Below are positions 5,821-14,100 of a stretch of DNA of 23,912 nt, one piece after another (positions within the stretch are counted from its first letter, which is position 1; every line of letters begins with the position of its first letter). The DNA comes from DAOMNN01 sp964404505 (GTDB lineage Bacteria; Pseudomonadota; Gammaproteobacteria; Burkholderiales; Rhodocyclaceae), in the NCBI GenBank assembly GCA_964404505.1, contig CAYOKH010000024.1, positions 1 to 23,912 on the forward strand, in the 5' to 3' direction. The notes under the pieces are model-generated. The model made no database searches, had not been told where the DNA came from, and was given only the letters and a program-made list of their open reading frames with translations. Made by a program: the position numbers and the translations under genes.

Positions 5821-8225
5821 TCGGCCGAATCGAGACATTTCTTCGACGGCTGCGCCGCGGTCTCAGTCGCAGTGTCTGGCTGTCACGTCTGCTGCGTCTG
5901 CCCGTGTCGGAGGGATCGCCGACGCGTCCGGGCCTGATAATGATCCAGATCGACGGACTCTCGCAACCGCAGTTCGAACGCGCTCTGCAGCGCGATGAAC
6001 TGCCGTTCCTGCGGCGGCTGATAAGGCGCGAGCACTATCGGCTCCATGCGCATTATTCGGGCCTGCCTTCGACGACGCCCGCGGTCCAGGCCGAACTCTT
6101 CCATGGCATCAAGTGTGCAGTCCCGGCGTTCTCCTTCAGAGACCATGAATCACGCCGAGTCGTCCGCATGTACGAGCCTGACGCGGCGTCGCGCATCGAA
6201 GCGCTGCACATGGGCAACGGCGACGAGGCGCTGCTCGCGGGCGGCAGTGCCTATGCGGACAACTTCACCGGCGGCGCGGCCGAGTCACATTTCTGTCCGT
6301 CATCGATGGGTTGGGGCCCGACGCTGCGCGCGGCCAATCCGCTGGTGGTGGGGACGCTTGTGCTCAGCAACGCCTACAGTTTTGTGCGTGTCGCTGCCTT
6401 GCTGTTGCTGGAACTGGGCCTGGCACTGACGGACTTTGTGCGCGGCCTCGTGGGTGGACAGGACTTCGTCAAGGAGCTGAAATTCATACCCACACGGGTG
6501 GCCATCTCCATTCTGCTGCGCGAACTGTGCGTCATTGGTGGCAAGATCGACATCAGCCGTGGCCTGCCCGTCATTCACATCAACTTCCTCGGTTACGACG
6601 AACAGTCGCATCGGCGCGGCCCGGAGTCGCGGTTTGCCCATTGGACACTGAAGGGCATCGACGACGCCGTGGCCCGGTTGTGGCGTGCCGCCAACCATTC
6701 CGCATGGCGGCACTACGATCTCTGGGTCTATTCCGATCACGGTCAGGCCGCCGTCCGGTCCTACCAGGAAGTGCAGGGCCGGACCCTGGAGGCGTCGGTT
6801 ACGGCGGCGTTCGAGGGGCTGGACGCAACGGCCCCGGCCGCTCGCGATGGAGGTGCAAGCGGCATCCAGACTCAGCGGGTCCGGTTTCTGGGAGGCCACG
6901 GGATTCAACGCCTGTTCGCCGTCCTCGGCATCGACGGCGAGGAAGCACACGATCGGCAACCGGTGGTCGTCGCCCTCGGGCCGGTCGGCCATGTTTATTC
7001 TCGGAGCGACCTGAATGGCGACGAACGGGATTTCGTCGCCCGCGAACTGGTGCACCGGCACGAGGTTCCGCTGGTGCTCGCAGTGGAGACCCGGGGCGTG
7101 CTGCGCGCCTGGACCGATGGCGGCGAATTCCGTTTGCCACAGGACGTTGGCAAGGTGTTTGGTTCGCAACATCCGTTCCTGGATTCCGTCGGCGAGGACT
7201 TGGTGCGGCTGTGCGAGCATGCGGACGCCGGCGACCTCGTGCTGCTGGGATGGCGCGATGGCGTGGCCCCGATGAGCTTTGCTACGGAGAACGGCGCGCA
7301 TGCTGGCGCTTCGCCGGAAGAAACCCATGGCTTTGCCCTGCTTCCGCGGGACACGCCGCTGGCGGCGCGCGAACATGACTATCTGCGTCCGATCGATCTG
7401 CGCAGGGCCGCGCTGCGGCATCTGGGGCGCCCGGACCAACAACCCGGTGGGGTCCGCAAACGGACGGTCGCCACGCCGACGGACCTCCTTCGCGTCATGA
7501 CCTACAACGTGCATGGCTGCGTCGGCATGGACGGCAAGCTCGATGCCGAGCGCATCGCCCGGGTGATTGCGCGCGCCAGGCCGGATGTGGTGGCATTGCA
7601 GGAACTGGACGTGGGCCGTGTGCGCAGCCAGGGCATGGACCAGGCGCACCTGATCGCGCGTTACCTGGAAATGGAGTTCCATTTCCATCCGGCCATGCAC
7701 CTCGAGGAAGAACGCTACGGGGATGCCATCCTGACGCATCTGCCGCAGCGCCTGGTCAAGGCCGGTTCGCTGCCAGGCCTTCCGGGCAAACCGTACCTCG
7801 AACCGCGCGGGGCACTCTGGGTGGCCGTCGACCTCCACGGCAGGGAGGTTCAGATCATCAATACCCATCTGGGCCTGTACCCGCGTGAACGCATTGGGCA
7901 GGTCGAGGCGTTGCTTGGCATCGACTGGTTGGGACACGAACGGTGCCGTGATCCGGTGATTCTGTGCGGCGACTTCAACGCGCTGCCCTCATCGTCCGTG
8001 TGCCGGCGACTGTGCGGGCGACTCAAGGACGCTCAAGTCGAGGCACGACACCACCGCCCCAGAAGCACCTTTTCTGCTCGCTTTCCGACCGTGCGAATCG
8101 ACCACATTTTTGTCAGCCCCGGTCTCGAAGTCACCGGCATCGAGATCCCCGATTCGGATCTGGTGCGCACTGCCTCCGATCATCTGCCCCTGATTGCGGA
8201 GGTATGCGTATCAGGACGAGTCTGA
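5817..8225 (+). CDS. fusion of type I phosphodiesterase/nucleotide pyrophosphatase (NPP) and endonuclease/exonuclease/phosphatase (EEP) domains
   Basis: An 802-residue two-domain phosphoesterase. Residues about 38-365 are an alkaline-phosphatase-superfamily NPP domain. The two-metal set appears complete: Asp46 (MIQIDGL), nucleophile Thr87 (GLPSTTPAV), Asp261 and His265 (DEQSHRRGP), Asp307-His308 (YSDHGQ) and His361 (GGHGIQ). A hydrophobic stretch at about 172-215 could be a membrane hairpin. Residues about 558-800 are an EEP domain with Asn564 (MTYNVHG), Glu596 (ALQELD), His684 (NTHLGL), Asp719/Asn721 (CGDFNALP), Asp762-His763 and Asp788-His789 (SDHLPL). Both active sites look intact. The substrate is unknown; phosphodiester lipid headgroups or nucleotide-sugar-type pyrophosphates are possible. 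ATG 5817 lacks a good Shine-Dalgarno and overlaps the mini-ORF stop; GTG 5712 is an alternative start with a 47-nt overlap into the GT4 gene. It is last in the cassette. Confidence 0.88.
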   Translation: MIGRIETFLRRLRRGLSRSVWLSRLLRLPVSEGSPTRPGLIMIQIDGLSQPQFERALQRDELPFLRRLIRREHYRLHAHYSGLPSTTPAVQAELFHGIKCAVPAFSFRDHESRRVVRMYEPDAASRIEALHMGNGDEALLAGGSAYADNFTGGAAESHFCPSSMGWGPTLRAANPLVVGTLVLSNAYSFVRVAALLLLELGLALTDFVRGLVGGQDFVKELKFIPTRVAISILLRELCVIGGKIDISRGLPVIHINFLGYDEQSHRRGPESRFAHWTLKGIDDAVARLWRAANHSAWRHYDLWVYSDHGQAAVRSYQEVQGRTLEASVTAAFEGLDATAPAARDGGASGIQTQRVRFLGGHGIQRLFAVLGIDGEEAHDRQPVVVALGPVGHVYSRSDLNGDERDFVARELVHRHEVPLVLAVETRGVLRAWTDGGEFRLPQDVGKVFGSQHPFLDSVGEDLVRLCEHADAGDLVLLGWRDGVAPMSFATENGAHAGASPEETHGFALLPRDTPLAAREHDYLRPIDLRRAALRHLGRPDQQPGGVRKRTVATPTDLLRVMTYNVHGCVGMDGKLDAERIARVIARARPDVVALQELDVGRVRSQGMDQAHLIARYLEMEFHFHPAMHLEEERYGDAILTHLPQRLVKAGSLPGLPGKPYLEPRGALWVAVDLHGREVQIINTHLGLYPRERIGQVEALLGIDWLGHERCRDPVILCGDFNALPSSSVCRRLCGRLKDAQVEARHHRPRSTFSARFPTVRIDHIFVSPGLEVTGIEIPDSDLVRTASDHLPLIAEVCVSGRV

Positions 8226-8247
8226 CCCGCAGCTCCGGAACTGCGGG
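8226..8247 (+). terminator. stem-loop right after the cassette's last stop codon
   Basis: CCCGCAG (8226-8232) and CTGCGGG (8241-8247) form a perfect 7-bp stem with an 8-nt loop, starting on the base after the TGA. No T-tract follows, so this is not a canonical intrinsic terminator. It could stabilise the 3' end or assist Rho-dependent termination. Confidence 0.35.
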
Positions 8248-8379
8248 CGGATCAGCGAAGGGGCGCTCGTCGGTTCCGGAAAGCACTTCGCCTGTCTCCG
8301 GGAAAAGTCGCATGCGACGCTGTCGCCTGTTCTGCCCGGGATGTCGGATCTGCTCCGGCATTGGCTGTTTCATCGGTAT

Positions 8380-8409
8380 TTGCCTCTTGTTGATGCGTAT
8401 TGCCATAAA
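8380..8409 (+). promoter_or_regulatory. candidate promoter for the alpha/beta hydrolase gene
   Basis: TTGCCT (8380-8385), an 18-bp spacer, then TGC plus CATAAA (8404-8409) form an extended -10 type promoter. Each hexamer matches the sigma-70 consensus at 4 of 6 positions. It sits about 100 bp upstream of the hydrolase start, in a noticeably more AT-rich stretch, and would separate this gene from the upstream cassette. Confidence 0.35.
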
Positions 8410-8507
8410 TCGATCGGGCATACTTCGAAGCTTGTCTATCCTTACAACTGGGGAGCCGTCTTGTCGTGAAACGGACCGGGCAGCGAAACTTTGGTGGAGA
8501 AGCGAGC

Positions 8508-9176
8508 ATGCGCGAGGATTCAATCCGGGCACGCCGGCAAGTGATCCTTGACCTCGAGGACGCGCCGCTTGAAGGCTTTCTCGCGGTCCCGCCGACCGCG
8601 AAGGGGGTAGTCATCTTCGCGCACGGGAGCGGCAGCAGCCGCTTCAGCAGTCGGAACGTGGCAGTGGCCGAAGCGCTGAATCGGGCGGGTCTGGCGACCT
8701 TGTTGTTCGATCTGCTCACTGCCGACGAGAACGAGATCGACATGCGCACCCGTGCGCTGCGTTTCGATATTGACCTGCTCACGCATCGCGTCATCGGCGC
8801 CGTGGACTGGGCGGTCCGCGAGGCTGAGCTGGCGAACCTGCGCATCGGACTGTTCGGCGCGAGTACCGGTGCTGCGGCTGCACTTGCCGCCGCCGCCGTG
8901 CGTCCCGCGAAGGTGGCAGCGGTTGTGTCGCGCGGGGGACGTCCCGATCTCGCAGACGATGCGCTTGTGCAGGTGGCGGCCCCCACGCTGCTTATCGTGG
9001 GCGGACGGGACACGGAGGTGATCGAGTTGAACCGGCGCGCCGCCAGTCGCATGACGGCCATACACGACGTACAGATCGTGCCGCACGCCACCCACCTCTT
9101 CGAGGAGCCGGGCGCCCTCGAGCAAGTGGCGGTATTGGCGTGCGACTGGTTCGTTCGATACCTGCCCGGCGCGTGA
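8508..9176 (+). CDS. alpha/beta hydrolase, dienelactone-hydrolase-like
   Basis: A 222-residue cytoplasmic serine hydrolase. ATG 8508 has GGAGA (8496-8500) 7 nt upstream, so it is preferred over the in-frame GTG at 8466. The oxyanion/early motif is HGSGSSRFSSRN. The nucleophile elbow is GASTG (Ser119). The acid is Asp168 in VGGRDTEV, and the catalytic His is probably His196 in PHATHLFEE. The length fits single-domain dienelactone-hydrolase-family proteins. The true substrate is unknown, and nothing ties it biochemically to glycogen. It lies between the phosphoesterase cassette and treZ, 64 bp before the treZ start, so it may be co-transcribed with the trehalose genes. Confidence 0.85.
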   Translation: MREDSIRARRQVILDLEDAPLEGFLAVPPTAKGVVIFAHGSGSSRFSSRNVAVAEALNRAGLATLLFDLLTADENEIDMRTRALRFDIDLLTHRVIGAVDWAVREAELANLRIGLFGASTGAAAALAAAAVRPAKVAAVVSRGGRPDLADDALVQVAAPTLLIVGGRDTEVIELNRRAASRMTAIHDVQIVPHATHLFEEPGALEQVAVLACDWFVRYLPGA

Positions 9177-9240
9177 CCATGGGGCCGGGCGGAGCAACGT
9201 GCCGGCGCCACTGATCCTCCGACGGCAGGGGAGGCCCGTC

Positions 9241-11103
9241 GTGCGACGCCGTCACCGCATGCCGTTCGGTGCGGAGGTGCGCGACGACGGGCGGGTGCGC
9301 TTTCGCCTCTGGGCGCCCGCCGCGCGCGAGGTGGATCTGTGTCTGATGCAAGGTCATGCGGAGGAGATCCTGTCCATGAAACGTGGGCGGCGCGGCTGGT
9401 TCGAGATCCTGACCACGAGTGCGAAGGCGGGCAGCCGTTACCGCTTCCGCATCGATCGTGACCGGTGCGTTCCGGATCCGGCCTCGCGCTTCAACCCCGA
9501 CGGCGTGCATGGCGCCAGCGAGGTGATCGATCCCGCGGTGTTCGACTGGCAGGATGCCGGCTGGCGCGGGCGGGCATGGGAAGAGGCGGTGATCTACGAG
9601 CTGCACGTCGGCACCTTCAGTGCGCAAGGTACCTTCCGCGGCGTACAGGCACGACTCGACTACCTCGTCGATCTCGGCGTGACCGCAATCGAACTCATGC
9701 CGGTCGCCGATTTTCCAGGTGCACGCAACTGGGGCTATGACGGCGTGTTGCCATTCGCGCCCGCGCGCTGCTACGGACGTCCGGAAGATCTCAAACAACT
9801 GGTGCAAGGTGCTCACGCGAGGGGCCTGATGGTGTTGCTCGACGTGGTTTACAACCATTTCGGGCCGGAAGGGAATTATCTGCCGCTGTATGCGCCGCGC
9901 TTCTTCACCGAGCGCCATCGCACGCCGTGGGGCGCCGCGATCGATTTCGCCCTTCCGGACGGCCGCGCGGTGCGGGACTTCTTCATCCACAATGCACTCT
10001 ACTGGCTCGAGGAGTTCAACGTCGACGGACTGCGTCTCGATGCCGTGCATGCGATCGCGGACGATTTCCGGCCACATGTGCTGGAGGAACTGGCGGAAGC
10101 CGTGCAGCACGGGCCAGGTCGCGAACGTCCGATCCACCTGGTCCTCGAGAACGACGACAATGCCGCCCGCTATCTTGTCAGGGATCAAGATGGCCATGAC
10201 GGCGGGCAGGCGGCCAGGTATCGGGCACAATGGAACGACGACATTCACCATGCGCTGCACGTGCTGCTCACCGGCGAGACTGATGGCTATTACCGCGATT
10301 ACGGCGATCGACCGGCCCGCCAACTGGCCCGCTGTCTCACCGAGGGTTTTGCCTTCCAGGGCGAAGCGTCCGTGTACCGGCAAGGCGCGACACGGGGTGA
10401 ACCGAGCCGGGATCTGCCCCCGACAGTGTTCGTTTCGCTGCTGCAAAGCCACGACCAAGTGGGCAATCGCGCCTTTGGCGAGCGAATCGGCACGCTTGCG
10501 GATGCGCGGGCGGTGCGCACGGCGGTGTCGGTCATTCTCATGGCGCCGTCACCGCCATTGCTGTTCATGGGCGAGGAGTTCGGCGCCGCGACGCCCTTTC
10601 TATTCTTCTGCGACTTCGGTCCGGAACTTGCGACGGCCGTGACGGAAGGACGGCGGCGCGAGTTCGCGCGATTTGCGCGTTTCGCCGATTCGGCCGACCG
10701 CGATCGAATCCCCGATCCGAACCGCGAGGACGCGTTCGTGCAGTCCCGGCTCGACTGGGGATGCCTGGGGCAGCCAGTTCATCGCGAGTGGCTGGCCTTT
10801 TATCGTGAGCTGCTGCAAATTCGTCGCGAGCACATCGTTTCACGGCTGCATGGCATTCGGGGCGGGATGTCCCAGGCACGCGTCATCGCCGACCGGGCAC
10901 TCGCGGTCGACTGGGTGCTGGGCGACGGCAGCCGTCTGGGACTCCGCGCAAACTTCGGGCACCGGCCGGTGGCCGGTCTGGCACAACCCGCCGGCTTCCT
11001 CCTGTTTGCGAGCCCTCGGCAGTTTCCGGCCGATTCGTCACCCGGCATGCTCCCTGCCTTGTCGGCGGCGTGGTGGCTGGACGCCGCATGCGGTGGACAT
11101 TGA
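9241..11103 (+). CDS. treZ: malto-oligosyltrehalose trehalohydrolase
   Basis: A 620-residue GH13 enzyme that releases trehalose from maltooligosyl-trehalose made by TreY, in the cytoplasm. GTG 9241 is chosen because GGGGAGG (9228-9234) lies 6 nt upstream and the protein then starts near family-like sequence (RMPFGAEVRDDGRVRFRLWAP). GTG 9199, with GGAG 4 nt upstream, would add 14 residues. An N-terminal CBM48-like module precedes the barrel. Motifs are YELHVGTFS, GYDGVLPFAP and DVVYNHFGPEGNYL, nucleophile Asp267 in DGLRLDAVHAI, acid/base Glu303 in VLENDDN, and Asp405 in QSHDQVGNR. DGLRLDAVHAI and VLENDDN distinguish it from GlgX and GlgB. It lies directly upstream of malQ-treY with a 2-nt gap, so the pathway is co-expressed. 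Confidence 0.95.
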   Translation: MRRRHRMPFGAEVRDDGRVRFRLWAPAAREVDLCLMQGHAEEILSMKRGRRGWFEILTTSAKAGSRYRFRIDRDRCVPDPASRFNPDGVHGASEVIDPAVFDWQDAGWRGRAWEEAVIYELHVGTFSAQGTFRGVQARLDYLVDLGVTAIELMPVADFPGARNWGYDGVLPFAPARCYGRPEDLKQLVQGAHARGLMVLLDVVYNHFGPEGNYLPLYAPRFFTERHRTPWGAAIDFALPDGRAVRDFFIHNALYWLEEFNVDGLRLDAVHAIADDFRPHVLEELAEAVQHGPGRERPIHLVLENDDNAARYLVRDQDGHDGGQAARYRAQWNDDIHHALHVLLTGETDGYYRDYGDRPARQLARCLTEGFAFQGEASVYRQGATRGEPSRDLPPTVFVSLLQSHDQVGNRAFGERIGTLADARAVRTAVSVILMAPSPPLLFMGEEFGAATPFLFFCDFGPELATAVTEGRRREFARFARFADSADRDRIPDPNREDAFVQSRLDWGCLGQPVHREWLAFYRELLQIRREHIVSRLHGIRGGMSQARVIADRALAVDWVLGDGSRLGLRANFGHRPVAGLAQPAGFLLFASPRQFPADSSPGMLPALSAAWWLDAACGGH

Positions 11104-11105
11104 CG

Positions 11106-14100
11106 ATGGCCGGCCAGGACGCGCTCGACCGCCTGTGTACCCGCTACGGCATAGCGCTCGAGTACGTCGATATCTGGGGGAATCATCATCTGGTGTCGGA
11201 GACGACGCAGCGCGCGCTGCTCGCCGCGATGGACATTGCTGCCGATTCCGAAGCTGACGTGCAGCGCGCACTCGAAGCGTTCGAGACCGCATCATGGACG
11301 CGCGTGCTTGCGCCGGTGCAGGTGGTGCGCGAGACCGATGCTCCGTTCACGCTCGTCGTCACGCTGCGCGATGACCCCGCGCAACGCGATCTCGCCTGGA
11401 CGCTGGTACTCGAAAGCGGCGAACGCTTCGAGGGCCGCTTCGAGGCAAGCGAATTGCCGATCGTCGAGCAACGCACGATCGGGACAGGCCGCGTTGCTCG
11501 CCGTGCATTCGTGCTGCCGACCGTTCCCGGGACCGGCTATCACCGCTTCGGGCTGAGCGCGCAGGAGGGCGGTCGGGAACAATGCTGGTCCATGAGCCTG
11601 ATCGTTGCGCCAAGCCGCTGCTACGAGCCGGCGGTACTCAGCGCGGACGGACGTGTGTGGGGGCCGTCCGTGCAGCTTTATGCGCTTCGCTCGCAGCGCA
11701 ACTGGGGTATCGGGGATTTCGGCGATCTCGAAGCGCTGGTCGACTTTTGCGCCGAACACGGTGCGGCTGTGATCGGGGTCAGTCCCCTGCACGCGCTTTT
11801 CCCCGACAACCCCGAACATGCCGGGCCATACGGGCCGTCGAGCAGGCGCTTCCTCAACGTGCTGCACCTCGACGTCGAGGCGATTGCCGATTTCGCCGAG
11901 TGCGAAAGCATGCGCGAGGAAGTTCGCACAGCCGAGTTTCAGGCACGTCTGCGCGCACTGCGTGCGGCGGAACTGGTGCAGTACGACGCGGTGGCCGACG
12001 CCAAGTTTCGAGCCCTGGAGGCGCTGTACACGCACTTCCGCGAACGGCATCTGGCGGGCGGCAGCGATCGCGGACAGGCTTTCCGGGCCTTCCAGTTGAA
12101 GCACGGGGCGGCCTTGCGCAGACAGGCATTGTTCGAGGCACTGCAGGCGCACTTTCGTCGCGAGGATTCGTCCGTGTGGGGCTGGCCAGCATGGCCGCAG
12201 GCCTATCATGACCCCGACTCCGCGGCCGTATCGGCGTTTCACGATGCCAATCCCGAGCGCGTGGAGTTCCATGCCTGGCTGCAATGGCAGGCGCATCTTC
12301 AACTCGCCGCCGCCGGTCGGCGTTCATCGACTGCGGGTCTGGGGGTGGGGCTGCTTCTCGATCTCGCCGTCGGCACCAGCTCGGGTGGTGCCGAAACCTG
12401 GGGTGACCAGGACTTGTACGCGACACGGGCGGGCATCGGCGTGCCGCCCGACGATTTCAACCTCCACGGGCAGGACTGGGGCCTGGCGCCTTTCGTTCCG
12501 CACCGTCTCGTCGAAAGGGGGTACGAGCCGTTCATTGCCATCCTGCGCGCGTGGATGCGCGGGGCGGGGGCGCTGCGCATCGACCACGTGATGGGCTTGC
12601 AGCGGCTGTTCTGGATACCCCGTGGCGGCCGGGCGGCCGACGGCACGTACGTTCAATATCCTTTCGACGATCTGCTGGGCATTCTGGCGCTGGAGAGCAC
12701 GCGCAACCGCTGCCTCGTGGTCGGTGAGGATCTCGGGACCGTGACCGACAGCGTGCGCGAGGCGTTGCACACGCATGGCGTCCTGTCTTATCGGGTGCTT
12801 TATTTCACCAGGGAGCCGGACGGCGCCTTCACCTCCCCGGGCCGCTATCCGCGCCAGGCAGTGGTCGCGGTCTCCACACATGATCTTCCGACGCTGGCGG
12901 GTTTCTGGCAGGGACGGGACCTCGACGTGCGCACCGAGCTCGATCTGTTTCCCACACCGCAGCAGCGTGAGGCACACATCGTCAGTCGTGCGCAGGACCG
13001 CGCGCGGCTCCTCGTCGCGCTGGAGCAGGAGCAACTGATCCCGTCCGAAACCGTTCCGCGCCTTGTCGCGGCACCGAAGCTGCCACCCGAATGCGTGGAG
13101 GCAGTGCACCGTTACCTGGCACGCAGCCCGGCCAGCCTCATGCTGGTGCAACTCGAGGACATGTTCGGGCAACTCGAGCAGGTCAATCAGCCCGCCACCA
13201 CGGACCAGCAGTACCCGAACTGGCGGCGCAAGCTGCCACTGGATATCGGGGAGTGGCCCGGTGATACCCGGGCCGCGGCACTGATGGCAGCCATGCGTGA
13301 TGAGCGCAACCAGTCGGTTGGTTTGCGCCCAACGGCGAGCGTGGCGGCAAAGTCGCGTCCATTGCGGGGTCCGCCACGCGCCACCTATCGACTGCAGTTC
13401 AACGGCGACTTCACTTTCCTGCGGGCGGCCGAACTCGTGCCTTACCTCGATCGGCTGGGTATCAGTCATTGCTATGTATCGCCCTACCTGAAGGCCCGCC
13501 CGGGCAGCAGTCATGGTTATGACATCGTCGACCACGGCATGCTGAACCCCGAGGTTGGCAGCGACACCGATCTCGCGCATTTCGTCGCGGTGCTGCACGA
13601 GCACGACATGGGGCAGATCATCGACGTCGTCCCGAATCACATGGGCGTCATGTGCAACGACAACCCGTGGTGGCTCGACGTGCTCGAGAACGGACTTGCG
13701 TCGACTTACGCACGGTTCTTCGACATCGACTGGTTTCCCTACAGGGAAGAACTGCGCGGCAAGCTGCTGCTTCCCGTACTCGGCGACCCTTATGGTCACG
13801 TGCTCGAGCGGGGCGAGTTGCGGCTCGCGTTCGATGACGCGGCAGGGACCTTCAGCGTGCTGTACCACCACCATCGTTTTCCCGTCGATCCGCGTGAATA
13901 CGCGCGCATCCTGGGTCAGGGCGTCGACCGGCTCGCGGCGAGGCTGGGGCCTGGTCATCCACAGGTGCTCGAATTCGAGAGCCTGGTCACCGCATTCGAA
14001 CATCTTCCCGGGCGCATGGAAACCGACGCAGGCAAGGTGGCAGAGCGGAACCGCGACAAGGAGATCCTCAAGCAGCGGCTTGCGAGCTGCCACGCAGGCA

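Noticed and set aside
6300..7937. 545-codon minus-strand frame opposite the NPP-EEP gene
   Set aside because: Shadow of a gene with two complete active-site sets on the + strand.
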